This document shows, in pieces, positions 41,831 through 62,500 of a stretch of 64,000 nt of DNA. A model generated the notes under the pieces. The model searched no databases and was not told where the DNA came from. It was given only the letters and a program-made list of their open reading frames with translations. Both the position numbers and the translations under genes were made by a program. Source of the stretch: Apostichopus japonicus (lineage: Eukaryota > Echinodermata > Holothuroidea > Aspidochirotida > Stichopodidae). The DNA is taken from contig NC_092567.1 in assembly GCF_037975245.1 (NCBI RefSeq), positions 16,607,876-16,671,875 of the forward strand. The letters are read 5' to 3'. How positions within the stretch are numbered: position 1 is the stretch's first letter; every line of letters begins with the position of its first letter.

Positions 41831-44800
41831 GGAATGTCATGGAAGTTATATTCAGTTGCTTGCAGTTCAGCTTTGGATTATGCACAGCTACAATATGTAT
41901 GCTGCTGCCAGCATTAAATACCAAATATTCTCTTTCAAGTACAGTATAAGGAAACCAAACCATCATTCACGTACTGTAGATGCAAGATGAACAACTTTCA
42001 AATCATTAGGACTTTTTTAACTCAAGATTTTCCATGTGATAGTCGAAACCTGGTTCAAAAGTCATGTTGGCCAGGAGCCCTGGTTAGAATATTACTACTG
42101 CCGGCCACACCTAAAAAAAACAGCATTGTTTGAAACATCAATGAATTCAACAGAATTATAATACTGAACACTCTCAAAGAAACCTGGAAAGTAACCTTCC
42201 TGAATGATAACTTTATGATTGTTTCAAGAATGTGCTATATTCTAAGCACCAACAGAACTGGGCCATAGCACACACTTGACTGAACACATGAAGGTCAGAT
42301 GGAGGGCAATCACCTCACCTGCTAGCCCTTCACTCCCACCCCACCCACTTTGATAAGTCCATATTTTCCTGGGTGCTGGTCCTACAAATAGGTATGTGGC
42401 TAGTCTGAAAATTCAATGAAATGGAAGCCGGGGAAAAGTCTACATGCACTAATATTACATAGAAGCAGTAAACAGTTGCTCCACTATGGCACTGGCAAGG
42501 TATTTAACTTAGTCAATGAAGCATGAATAATTTTATAGACAAGTCCAGCCAACTGTATGCATTTTCTACTTCAGTCCATTGAATTTAGCTCCAAATACCT
42601 ATCTAGGCATACAGCCTATAGTCAGCTCGTTTACAAAAATGACATCTCTGTTGGTCATTTACGACCTATCTCTCTAAACACAGACATCAAACAGCGCCTA
42701 TAACACCAATGACCATATGCCCGTCTGATGTCTCCAATCACACGCAGTCGCCATAGCATCACCATGTGCTGTTATACCAGCATACATAGTTCACATACCA
42801 AGGTACTCCTTGGTCTAATAGCTAACATTTATGAAGGTTTGAAACCTATTTTAAATCTTTCTTCCTACGAAATTCCGTATGAAAAGAAAGTAAAATAAAA
42901 ATTATCGCAAGATGAATGATAAATATCCCATGATTCTTTTACGTACCTTACAATAATCTCCTACGGTAGGAGATAGGGCCCAAAATAAGCGAGAGGAGGT
43001 TAGAGTCCGCAGTGATTTCCTCGAGAAGTTATTGAGTTAATAAGACTTTGCGTTGTGTTCTGCATGAAGCGCAATCATATCTAGCTACGTACGTTATACA
43101 TTCTAGACGTACAAAGTTAGTACGAAGCAATAACAAGACAGAAAGTAGTGTGAGATTATTAACATGAATATTCATATATCATTAATAATTCATATACACG
43201 GAATCCTGCTGTGTGATTGGCAGAAAAAGTTTACAACTTCTTCCGGTCGTTTTATTGTAGCTCAGATGACACGAAACTTTGGACACATGAGAAGACGTGC
43301 TTCGGATTAAGTTCTTAATCCGATACTAAGTTTTTACACGTTTATCAATAGTCAGCGAAGTTTCTAGATACCACGGCGTTAATTAATCTCAACAGTGTTT
43401 TACGAGACGATTAACTTTAAAGAAAATAGTGTTGTATGACAAAAAATTCCTCCTCATGGAGAAAAGGTAAACCTATGGGCTAACCTGAGTCAGCCCTCAC
43501 TACGTAATCGTTACGTCGCTCTATATAATAGGGAAGAATTGACGAGAAGGGAAAACCGACATTGAGGTGCGACGACATCATATTTGTTGACCTTCGAATG
43601 CTGTATCATACTATACTTTGCTATGATTTTTTTAAACTATAAATCAAATCGATGTTGGAATACATGGCAGTTCCAGCTGTGCTATATGCACATCTTCACG
43701 AATGTGGTAATTTGAGAAGGGTTTGCAGAAGATAAATCAAAATAAGGAGAACTGAAAGGGAACACAATGAGAACGAGACAAATTATTGTTACTTCATCGG
43801 GATGTATATTCTTATTTCCTATACTTGCTTTCTTCATTGAGTATTTTGCATTCCTTACTATTTCTCTCTGTATAACCAGTTGGGACAGTTTTTTTTTATT
43901 GCTGGTACCTCTCTTAACTGCCCTTCCATATTATATGCTTCAAAGCACTCGTATTGACAGTACAAACAGTTCCTAACCTTTATCTGATAGAACCATGATA
44001 TTTATACTGCTCATACTGACAATCCAAGGGCTTTCGAAGCGGGACAATTAAAGTAGTGTGGTAAACTTTTTCCCAACTGGGTGCTCTGTAGGTCCAGAGT
44101 TCTCACCGGGGTCCATTTTGAAAGGAGGTCTTTTACTCGACTGTGCAGAACCCACACTTAGATTTGTTATTGAAGACGCGTGGACACCAATTCGAAAAGT
44201 CAAAAATCAGATTGTGTCCAACACGTACAAGTCCAGCCAAATTCAGCGTACTGTAGGCCTTTATAATTTACTCTCCTGGAATAAAATAAAGGTCAAGTCA
44301 TCGTAATTTTCCATTTCATTAGAAAGTAATTGGCTTTAAATATTTGTTTGGCCGGGTCAAACTAATGTTTTTAGCTATTCTCTCAGTGTCAAACATATTT
44401 TAAGAAAGTGGCCTGGGTCATGTGGCCCTCCTCCCTGGACCCACCTGCCCCTCTGCGAAGTGTCCATTCAAGTTAATTTTTTTATAGCTGTATTATTAGC
44501 GAAGAATTAGGCCTGCCCGCCCTACGGCTGCAGGTTTAACCAGCCATTTTCCTTCTACCTCATGTGTTTCCTATCCTTCATCGTTTTGTTTTTTATTAGT
44601 TTTGTATATTTACCCATCCCCGCCCTGACCCTAAAAAAGTGGGCTGGGGGATTTCAAGGGACCATATTTTGGCTGCCCTCTTGCTGTTTGCACAACTGCC
44701 TATGCCCCTCATTGCTGCTTCATTTCACACTGTCATCAACTTTTTTAATCTTGTGGAGTAATAAGTATGGAGTTGCTACCTGACAAAATTAACATGTCAG

Positions 44801-45359
44801 ACGCCGTTTTATATTGTTTAGTATATTATTAAGTGTCATTTGTGACTTCTACATCCGTTTCTCTCGATTCACTCTCAAACATCGTTTTCATGTCTTGGGG
44901 GAATATACAAGCAAGACAGGAATGACACCCAAATCATATTACATTATTCCATTCCAACTTCTGCTGATAACCATGCGTGAAGGCAATAAGGTCATATAGA
45001 GTCTTTGAAATGGACCCAGCTGTCCAGGATTCAAGTCCCGGTTGGTTTAATCTTTTTAAATTTGTGTATACAAATATATAGCGAACTGATAACTTGGTTC
45101 ATTTAAAGACCACTCTCAAAGGCAAAAATGGCTCAGAAAAGGCAAAAATTTCCTATACAGGAACACAATGAATTCAAAGAGACAAACAGTGTGTCTGTTG
45201 GAATGATTTATTATATAAACAGTTTACATTTCAAAAGCATAAACAAAATTACAAAGCCATACTTGTATTCAAGTACTTCCAGCACTAACTGCCCACAGCA
45301 GTGACAACATTACATGTGATATTAACAAACAAACTGCACTGGGGTCTGAATCTTATAGA

Positions 45360-45523
45360 AAGGGATGAGCCTGGAGTAAAAAAAAAAATCACGGAACTGC
45401 AAAAGTTGCGCTATAGGCTCCAGTTTGCATATGCTACAGTGTGTTAGGATAATAGTTTTTGTCCCAGAGGTAGAAAAGAAATCACGGATATTCTGCGAAT
45501 TCGCGGAAAAAAGCTCATGCCTG
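45360..45523. mobile_element. MITE family '6-bp TSD', copy 2
   Basis: 164 bp with start AAGGGATGAGCCTGG (first base changed) and end AAAGCTCATGCCTG. Flanking hexamers tataga and tatagt match at 5 of 6. Confidence 0.78.
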
Positions 45524-45730
45524 TATAGTGGGCGCTGTCAAGATCTCAGACTGTACAGTATTCAGCATGAAGTACTGTACAGCCCTACAAACTATCTACT
45601 AAACCAATGACAGTTTCAACATCACTGACTGTACCATACCTCATCCGCCTGGTTAACCATTATAGGGAAGATCCGTTTACAGATTTAGTGAAGTGACTTT
45701 TGTGGCACGATTTCAGTTATACATCATTAT

Positions 45731-46041
45731 CAGGGATGTGCTCACACTGGGCGGCACCGGGCGGCTGCGCCCAGCAGTTCTGAATGCCGCCCAGCACAAA
45801 AAGTATTTTAAACATTTCCGTCCGGCACTTTTGTTATGATAATTTAACAAATTTTACCATAACCAAAATTTGGGAGAATACATGGCACAGAATAGGAAAA
45901 ATAGCACCACCTAAGCATACTTCATGTGCAAAATTTATCCAGTGGGGAGGGGGTACCCCACCCATGAGATCCCTCTCCCAGGGTGTGGATCACACTACCA
46001 GACAATCTGCCCGGCACTCAATATTCCTGAGCACATCCGTG
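45731..46041. mobile_element. Probable hAT-type MITE
   Basis: 311 bp. Starts CAGGGATGTGCTCAC, ends CTGAGCACATCCGTG, imperfect inverted repeats. Flanking 8-mers atcattat and attattac match at 6 of 8. The interior begins with CGGGCGGCTGCGCCCAGC, typical of short hAT elements. Confidence 0.6.
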
Positions 46042-46099
46042 ATTATTACTGATGCTGAAATGTTGGAGAGGATGAAATAAACCTAGGATGGTGTTAAAA

Positions 46100-46575
46100 T
46101 AAGGAGGATTTAAGGTGATTTGAGGCATGTTAGAAATTTGTTGGTGAAACAAGAAGATTCTGCAAAAGAGGGTTGGCACATGGGTTGGGAAGCCATATGC
46201 TTAACTTTAAACTCTTCTTAACTCAAAATCTACAAAATTATGGTTAGTAAACTTGTGGCATGATAGTGCCAGCATATATCAGCTATTATATGCAGGGATG
46301 AGCCTGGGGTAAAAAAATTATCACGGAACTTTGCAAAAATTGCGGTATAGGTTCCAGTTTGCGTATGCTTTAGTGTGTTAGGATAATAGTTTTTGTGCCC
46401 TAGGTAGAAAAGAAATCACGGATATTCCGCGAATTCGCGGAAAAAGCTCATGCTGGTATATGGTTAGTGGGATCTGTCAGTTGTAAACTATCTAAGCTAA
46501 AACGACCATGGAAAGTGACAAACTTAGTTTGTAAGTTGAATGGAAAAAATTAATAGGTACGACACCTATATACCT
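46100..46575. repeat. Interspersed repeat, copy interrupted by MITE copy 3
   Basis: Homologous to 28540-28860 on both sides of the MITE at 46293-46456, so the MITE inserted after this repeat family spread. Confidence 0.65.
46293..46456. mobile_element. MITE family '6-bp TSD', copy 3
   Basis: 164 bp from CAGGGATGAGCCTGGG to AAGCTCATGCTGG. Flanked by identical tatatg at 46287-46292 and 46457-46462. It interrupts a longer repeat whose uninterrupted paralogue is at 28540-28860, which shows the empty site. Confidence 0.85.
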
Positions 46576-47633
46576 TACAATACTAGAGGGGGGCTGTGAA
46601 GTAACTGCAATTCCTAATTCAATCATTTCCATGTTGGTTCAACTTCAACATGTCTACAGAGGGACAAAAAAAGTAAAACCAATTGATAATACAATAACTC
46701 CGGATCAACAAAACATCCTTCTTTCCATTAGTACTGTAAACCAAGTCACAGCATCATAAAAACCAAATTTCTCCATTGCTGATAACACACAAACCTTGCA
46801 AATATGGCTGGCAGTTTTGTTATGTTCTAAATTCAGTTACACTCCATTTAAACTACAGATAATACCAATCGACCCTAGAGTTATATTCCAGGTAAAAGTG
46901 TTAAAAGCAACAACAAAAATCTCAGGTTCCTCATCAACATTGACAATAGCAAATCAGCATATTCTTTATCCTCAGTTGGAAAGTGGATGTAAAAATTATC
47001 ACAATAAATTTTTTTTAAGGTTTTGTGTGTTTTTTTACAAGAGCAGCATAGAATATGAGATTTGAAGCACTAACCTGACCGTTAGCATACAAACATGGTT
47101 ATGATATGGAACACTAAAGACGCCATGAATCAGGTTTGACATTTCACACCGTCAAGCCATTTGGGTAATAATGAAACATCAAGTATGCTACCTATATCAC
47201 TTGTAGTGAACTCATTTACACTGATCAGTATCTTCCTGGATAACTACTAAAAACCAACCTGTTGCTGTACACAAGCCCCTGATTAACTGTGATCTACTAC
47301 ATACAAATTCTCAAAGGGCTAGATGAACACAATTTCGTGGTCTGAATCTACGAGCAGTGATACAGGTGGCAGGATACTACTGGAATATATTCTACCGCAG
47401 AAATCCTCTCTTCGAGAACCTTTCAAAGTCATCTTTTATAGTTCAGCAAATATCAAATGCAGTCTGTGCAGATGACAGGCTGCCACTGGAGGCTGGATAA
47501 CACGCTGTACTCCCCTAATGTAGATACCGCTGACACCATCATACAGCTGACACCATAACACCGATGACACCATAACTGTCACTACAATCACTCTTATATA
47601 CATTGTCAAGGCACTCATCTTGTCAGCTGACTA

Positions 47634-55831
<8,198 letters not shown>

Positions 55832-56681
55832 CTAAAGTAACTCAAGTTGCAGACAGGGGTAGCATGTGAAGCAGTAACTTAACGCAGCAAAAACTTAATG
55901 TCATCAGGGCAGGGACTTAAGTTAGTGCTAAAATTTTGCGGTGGTAGTTGGGTAGTCTATTAAATTTTTGTCTCTCAAAACATGGTCTCTGTGTAAACAA
56001 AAAATTGCGATACATCTTTGCACTTGTGTAAGCCATTTGATCATTATTGCCTAGCATGTTGCGATACGATACCGGATAAATTATGCCCTGCAGGAAGAAC
56101 CTGAACAGCACACCTTAATAGCCTGAATAGCCTGAACCTGAATAGTCTGAATAGCACAGGTTTTTTTTTTTTGCAGACACACTAGTCTATAAACTTGCTG
56201 CCACCATACAGAACTATGACCAGGAACTTGGTCGTTACCGGTGGTGTACAACCCACGGGATGCACAACATTGCAGACAGGATGTCATGTGACTTAGACAC
56301 TTCTTCAAAGCTAGATATCCCTTTGTATCTTATCCCTTGTATATATCCCTTATATATATATCCCTTGTATATCCCTTATATATATTCCTTATATATGTAA
56401 CCCTTTGAAAGTGATGTGTTACTTTAATTGGTGGCGCTGTATAGAATTAATTAGAGGGTTTACTGTTATATTATGCCACTGCACATGTCTAGGTTTTTGT
56501 TGCCTGGTAGCCATCTTTACCCGTGCAGCCCTGTTAGCCTTGCTATCCTCTGTAAGGCATTGTTTATCTAGTACCATTTGTCAGCTGGTGTTTTGTGGTT
56601 TTGTCTTGAGACCTTCTTGTAGCAGATTACTTGGCAGCTCTCCAGGTACGGTTTTCCCTTTTGTTTTAAGTTAATTTTGAT

Positions 56682-56687
56682 AATAAA
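56682..56687 (+). promoter_or_regulatory. AATAAA polyadenylation signal in LTR
   Basis: AATAAA inside the LTR. A second one lies at 56859-56864. Either could direct 3' end formation of the retroelement RNA from the 3' LTR, and both are in the orientation opposite to RUVBL2. Confidence 0.4.
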
Positions 56688-57469
56688 GTATTCACATCGA
56701 GTCCCTGCGATGTGCTGTGTTTGTTAGTGTATTGTAGCATACGTAGCCTGTTGTGTGTAGTGCATAGCGGAGTGTCAGCTTTGTTCGCTGATATAACTGA
56801 GCATTTGATTAGTTGATTAGTTGGTGAAAGACTAAATTGTTTACGGTGACAGTTATTGAATAAAGTTTACTGTGTGATAGATTATGTGTAGAATGTGGGG
56901 TTTTCTAAGATAAATAGGCTGTTTTGGCCTATAAGGCGATATAATTGTGTTATGAGAGCCCTTCTGTATTGGATGTTAGTATTAATAGCTAGGGTTGTTA
57001 GGCTTAGCAATATGCCCATGAGTACAGAGACCTGAGCTTTGTGTTATATCCAAGTGGGGGCGTTGTTGCAGAATACTGGTGATCCTCGTTTGTACACAAA
57101 CGGGTATACTATTGTGATAAGGGATTAGTACTGATTGAGAAAGGGTTATCTCATGTTTTACTGTGGAGTTTATACACCCTTGCAAGAAGTTCAATGTTGT
57201 ATTATTTTAATATATTGATTTGATCAGATTTAAAGTGTTTGGCAACAGTAGTTAAGCATATTGAAATATTTTAGATGTCATCGTAGTGGTAATGTTTTAT
57301 CACTGTTTGGTAACCTTCTCTCCAGACTGGTGTTGAGGACCGGTGCTCCATACTTGAGGGTCGCAGGAACTTCGCCTGAGCCTGTGATGTCCGCGAACTG
57401 ATCAGTTAGCGCGCAATATTAATTAGGGGAAATTTGTATTTTCTAGCTGGGGATAAGTGCATGCAACGG

Positions 57470-57735
57470 GGGGTGTATTAATCTAGACGGGGGTTTATCT
57501 CGCTACGGTGGGATAGCATTCATTGTTATTATATTAAGCAGTACAGTATTAAGTATTTAAGTGTATTAATCTAGAAGGGGGTTTATCTCACTACTGTGGG
57601 ATAGCATTCATTGTTATTATATTAAGCAGTACAGTATTAAGTATTTAAGTGTATTAATCTAGAAGGGGGTTTATCTCACTACTGTGGGGTAACATTCATT
57701 GTTACTTTGTTTAAGCATTATCATATTAAGCCTTT
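57470..57735 (+). repeat. Three tandem ~88-bp units inside the LTR
   Basis: The block starting GTGTATTAATCTAGA and running through GGGGGTTTATCTC, CATTCATTGTTATTATATT and AAGTATTTAA recurs at about 57472, 57562 and 57649, with divergence in the third copy. Repeated blocks in LTRs are often promoter or enhancer elements; that role is inferred only. Confidence 0.75.
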
Positions 57736-57923
57736 AAGTGTATACCACACCGTATTCAAACGGGGGAATTGATCTCTCCCGTCTCAATAATCGATTACCC
57801 TGACCGTATAAATTCAGTACGTGTTGGGACAATTTAATAACTTGGGTTTTGAGTCTTTATTTCTTCTGGGTTAGGGGGCTATTACTTTAACCTAAATAGA
57901 GGGCGGACGAACCACGGGTTACA

Positions 57924-57942
57924 TTTGGGGGCCTGTCCGGGA
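57924..57942 (+). promoter_or_regulatory. Primer binding site for minus-strand DNA synthesis
   Basis: TTTGGGGGCCTGTCCGGGA directly follows the LTR end. It resembles the tRNA-Pro type site (TGGGGGCTCGTCCGGGA) with two changed bases, as used by many retroviruses and gypsy elements. Confidence 0.7.
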
Positions 57943-58101
57943 ACACACTTCTCTTGAAAAAAAACTTAGCAAGAGTTTAGTGAAGCATCTTAGTGTTCTA
58001 TGAGACGGGAGTGTGGTTCCCTTGTTTGTTATTTATATTTGCTGCACTATATTTTTTACTAACGATTAAGGTACCACCAGTTGGAGAGCTGTCCAGTAAG
58101 T

Positions 58102-59511
58102 ATGGCCAGGCCATATGCTGCTTCACTAGAAAGTGAATCTGAAGTGATCACTATAGGGAGGGAGTGGTGTAAAAAGGAAGATGTGGCTGAGTCACGGGCA
58201 ATATTGCTCACAGCTAGGCATACTCAATCTACCACTAGAGCGTTACTTGAAAGTCTAGCCAGAGGTCTCCCTAGGGGTCTGGTGGGGATTAGTCGTAAAG
58301 AGGTAACCCGAGGGGGGAGGACAGAGACTCTTGTTCTTTGCGAGTATGAGATGGATATAGGTGACCAAGAATTTGGAAAACATGCAACCATTAGGGTTGC
58401 GAAGGAACAGCTGTGGTTCAAAATTATACCCCTGGGTGAAAGCCTACAGTCAACAGATTCAACAGAGCGAATGATGGTGAGTGAACTAGGCTACCGAGAA
58501 AACAATACCACTCCTGTGACAGAGTTGCAGTACACTCTCGCATCTTCCTACCGACGCCTCAAGTTCTTTTCTGGGAAAGACAATCTGTCCAGAGATGAAG
58601 AGGAATGGAGCTCGTGGGTAGAACAGGTGGAGGGTCTCATGGCCGAATGGACTGGGGTGTCAGAAATTGAGAAACGTAAGAGGATCAGGGAATCATTACG
58701 TCCCCCAGCATCCCAGATTATTTCAGACCTAAAACAGGATCTCCCATCTGCGACTTCCGAGGACTACCTTGCCGCACTGGAGGCAGTATTTGGAACAACC
58801 GAGAGTGGAGAAGAACTGCTAATCAAATACCATAGCATGAAGCAGAACAATGAAGAGAAGCCCTCAGCATATCTTTCTCGTTTGCAGAGTGCGATTCGGC
58901 ATGTTTTAAGAAAGGGAGGATTGGTTCCCGGAGATGTCAACCGCATCAGACTTCGACAATTTATCAGAGGGCTCTTATTTGACGATCTGCTCATCACAAC
59001 CCTCCAACTACGAAACAGGCTCACCAACCCCCCCGGTTTCATCTCTCTGCTGAGTATGCTAAGGAGGTATGAAGAGGAGCAAGATTGCAAGTCCCAACAG
59101 CGACAGTCTAGAAACAACAAGACCCAGAGAAAACCAGTGGGTGTCACCGCAGCTAGCATCACAACAACTAGTGAGGAAAAACCAAAGAAGGAAATGAATG
59201 ATCTAAAAGCTAGTGACCGTCTTGAACGACTTGAAGCAGAAGTTCGTGCCCTCAAGGTATCGGGTTCCCCAAAGGTTGTGGAGCCAGAGTCAGAAGAAGC
59301 TCCCCGGGAATACAGACAGTGGACCTCTGGAAATAACAGGAACCAGAGCCCTAATTTTTGCTTTAACTGTGGCCGTACTGGGCATATCAGCCGGACATGC
59401 CGCTTTGACCCCGATATCCAGACGGTAAACAGAAAACTGATCCAATTCGTGCTGGGTCAGGGAAACCCACAAGGATCCATGGGCAGAGGCACTCAGGGGT
59501 CCAATACGTAG
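58102..59511 (+). CDS. Gag polyprotein, PNMA-like, with zinc knuckle
   Basis: Forms the capsid that packages the element RNA. The first ATG (58102, context gtaagtATGG) gives 469 residues; the frame runs upstream to 58081 without another ATG. Residues ~18-115 (REWCKKEDVAESRAILLT and following) resemble the N-terminal RRM-like part of vertebrate PNMA proteins (W-C..D.D..(R/K)ALL pattern). Residues ~150-325 are a capsid domain starting YRRLKFFSG and continuing W..WVEQV, EIEKRKRIRESLR.PA, the same order as in PNMA1/2. Residues 420-433 are a CX2CX4HX4C knuckle (CFNCGRTGHISRTC). Residues ~340-415 are a charged linker. It overlaps pol by about 100 bases. The PNMA relation is judged by eye. Confidence 0.9.
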   Translation: MARPYAASLESESEVITIGREWCKKEDVAESRAILLTARHTQSTTRALLESLARGLPRGLVGISRKEVTRGGRTETLVLCEYEMDIGDQEFGKHATIRVAKEQLWFKIIPLGESLQSTDSTERMMVSELGYRENNTTPVTELQYTLASSYRRLKFFSGKDNLSRDEEEWSSWVEQVEGLMAEWTGVSEIEKRKRIRESLRPPASQIISDLKQDLPSATSEDYLAALEAVFGTTESGEELLIKYHSMKQNNEEKPSAYLSRLQSAIRHVLRKGGLVPGDVNRIRLRQFIRGLLFDDLLITTLQLRNRLTNPPGFISLLSMLRRYEEEQDCKSQQRQSRNNKTQRKPVGVTAASITTTSEEKPKKEMNDLKASDRLERLEAEVRALKVSGSPKVVEPESEEAPREYRQWTSGNNRNQSPNFCFNCGRTGHISRTCRFDPDIQTVNRKLIQFVLGQGNPQGSMGRGTQGSNT

Positions 59512-62500
59512 ATTGCCTCTCATCTGAACCAACCAAAAATGCTCACCATTCTAACATTCCCCCTGGGCTAGTGGGAAAAGCAAATAGGCAGGATTGCTTT
59601 GTGGATAAACAACCTATCAGTTGCCTAATTGACAGTGGATCCCAGGTAACCTTAATATCTGAAGGTTTCTTTAAGAGCTTAAGCCGAGAGATGTATCCTT
59701 TGGAGGATTTGGTGATCAGGCATGGTGGGGACGGAACTATTCCCTATTTAGGATATAGTGAGATAGAGATACAATTCCCTTCCAAGTTTTGTGGAACAGC
59801 CAAATCATTTAACACTCTAGCCATTGTTGTTCCAGATGGACGAGATTCAGCCACCTGCCCTCTCATCATTGGGACTAACTCTGGTGTTTTTAAGCAGTGC
59901 CACGAGGCCTGTAGACAGATTGGTGGAAAAAGTTATCTGCAAGACTTAGATATTTCAACCACCTGCCGTATGATTTATGTGTCCCTAGACGAATTGGAAA
60001 AACTGGGACCTGATGGGCGAGTTGGATCTGTGCGTACAAAGAAAAATGAGAACATTTGTATCCCGGCTGGTAAGATGTTAGAAGTGACTGGTGTGATGCA
60101 CTCACGGTGCACGTCAAATCAGCTTGTACTAGTGGATGCCCCGGAGAAAGGACTTCCTCCAAATTTAGGTATGACCCCTCATGTGAGACAGCTACCTGGT
60201 GCCACATTCTGCAAAGTTCAAATCAGTATTTGGAACCAAGGAGAGAAGGACATTGCATTGAGACCTGGAACTATCATTGCTGAGGTGGTGGTGCCACAGT
60301 TATGTACCCGGCCTGATGACATGCAAACAGCTCAAGTAAGTTGCAACCTAAGTACAGTGGATGTCACCAGCAACCCTGACGTTACTGAAGAGTTTAAGAG
60401 GCTTCCATTCCGCTGGGGTCCCGTTAGCCCTGAATGGAAGGAACGGTTAATCCAGTCCTTTGTTGCTAGAAGAAAGGTGTTTTCAATGGGAGAGTGGGAT
60501 TTCGGTGAAACTAAGCAGGTGGAACATGAAATAAAACTAAATGATGAACGACCTTTCAGAGAGAGATCCAGACGACTTGCATTGTCCGACTTGAATGATT
60601 TACGGGCACACCTTCATCAGTTGCTGGATAGTAAAATCATCCAGGAGTCCAGAAGTCAATATGCATCACCCATAGTGATTGTCCGAAAGAAAAATGGGGA
60701 TATACGCCTGTGCGTGGATTACAGGAAATTGAATGCCAGGACCCTTCCGGATCAGTATGCTGTCCCATTGGTGCAGGAAGCTCTGGACTGCATGAGCGGA
60801 TGCAAGTGGTTTTCAGTTATTGACCTGAAATCGGGATATTACCAAATACCTATGAAGAAGGATGATCAGGAGAAAACTGCGTTCATCTGTCCTTTGGGTT
60901 TCTATGAATTCCGCAGACTGCCCCAAGGCATAAAAGGGGCACCGGCCACTTTTCAGAGGCTAATGGAACGGTGCATGGCTGGTTTGAATCTGACTGAGGC
61001 TTTAGTGTATATGGATGATATCATTGTATTTGCAAAATCCCTGGAGGAAATGGAGGACAGGTTAGTCAAGGTACTAGACAGATTGGCTGAGTTTGGACTC
61101 AAGATTTCTCCAGATAAGTGTCAGTTTGGTTGTCAGAGCGTGAAGTATCTTGGGCACATAATATCAGAAAAGGGAGTTGAAACAGACCCAGATAAGTTGG
61201 AAGCATTAAAGAGTTGGCCTCGCCCGACAAATGTCAGAGAGTTAAGATCATTTCTTGGCTTTGCAGGATTTTATCGAAGATTTGTGTCAGGCTACTCACA
61301 GATTGCCTACCCTTTACACAGACTGACTGCAGGGGGTGACTGTGCCCGGAAGAAGGGCGCAAAATCTAAAACCCCTATTGTGTCTCCAACCCGACCCTTT
61401 GGGAACGACTGGACTCATGCGTGTGAACTGGCATTCCAGAGCCTGAAGGATCAACTGTGCTCCGCTCCAGTGTTGGTGTTTGCTGACTTCTCAAAACCTT
61501 TTGTAGTTCACACTGATGCCAGTAGAGAGGGCTTAGGAGGAGTCTTATACCAAGAAGTTGACGGCCGACTACATCCAGTGGCCTATGCTAGCCGAAGTTT
61601 GACCCCATCTGAGAGGAATTATCCAGCCCATAAATTAGAGTTTCTGGGTCTGAAATGGGTGGTGTGTGAGAAATTTAGAGACTATCTATATCGAGCTAGG
61701 GGAACCAAGGTAATGACGGATAATAACCCGTTGACGTATGTGCTTACGTCAGCTAAGCTAGATGCCACCGGCCAGAGATGGCTAGCGGATATAACTAATT
61801 ATGATATTACTATTCACTATAGATCTGGAAAGAAGAACATAGATGCCGATGCTTTGTCTCGTAGACCAAATGGGGGCGGGCTCTACAATGATGTGAAGGA
61901 ACAAGAGCTGCTCAAGCAGAAGTTGAGAGGGGAAAGGTACGATAGTGGGTCAGAAGGAGGCCTAGTTACCCTGGAGACCTTGCAGGCTATTGCCTGTGCA
62001 GTAGGAATAGAAGTTATACCAGGTATTGGTAAGGAGGACTTTGACACTGGTCATAGTGGTGACGTTCACCCTCTTGTGGTATCACTGGCGATGTCAGCCG
62101 AGGCAATTCCCGATGTGTATGTTCAGCCCACTGAAAACACTATTGGAGGTCATGTGGACTGGGCAGAGATTCAGAGGCAGGACATAGATATTCGGAATAT
62201 GATGGACTATGTTCAGAAAAAGCAGAAACCATCAAATCGAGTGCAAGAAACTGATGAAGTGAAAGTCATGTTAAGAACCTTCGACCAGCTGAAGATTAAA
62301 GATAATATATTGTATAGGGAGACGATGAACTCAAAACTAGGGCTCTCTGTTACCCAGATAGTGTTACCAAAATCTCTAAGGCGGGAAATTTTAACTGCCC
62401 TCCACGATGATCAAGGTCATTTAGGTGTAGATAGGACGACTGCTTTTGTACGATCCAGATTTTACTGGCCTCGTATGGCATCCGATATACACTCCTGGGT

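Larger units (their letters stand above)
37363..47633. other. Intergenic region between troponin I start and RUVBL2 end
   Basis: About 10 kb with no gene I can support. It holds the tandem repeats at 39.3 and 41.3 kb, MITEs at 45360, 45731 and 46293 and the interspersed repeat at 46100. Both genes point left, so the troponin I promoter and the RUVBL2 3' UTR should be here. 42.9-43.5 kb is less repetitive and is a candidate distal regulatory region, but I see no firm motif. Confidence 0.6.
56396..57923 (+). repeat. 5' LTR (about 1.53 kb)
   Basis: Begins TGTAACCC and ends GGGTTACA, a perfect terminal inverted octamer with the TG..CA ends expected of an LTR, and the primer binding site follows directly. 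It holds two AATAAA signals and three ~88-bp internal repeats. The left flank is a TATCCCTTATATA-type microsatellite. The second LTR is outside the window, so the limits rest on ends and context. Confidence 0.8.

Noticed and set aside
44058-44306. 82-codon plus-strand ORF in the intergenic region
   Set aside because: No recognised motif, no conserved context; chance ORF in this length range.
58224-59255. Minus-strand ORFs opposite gag (65 and 163 codons)
   Set aside because: Shadows of the gag coding sequence on the other strand.
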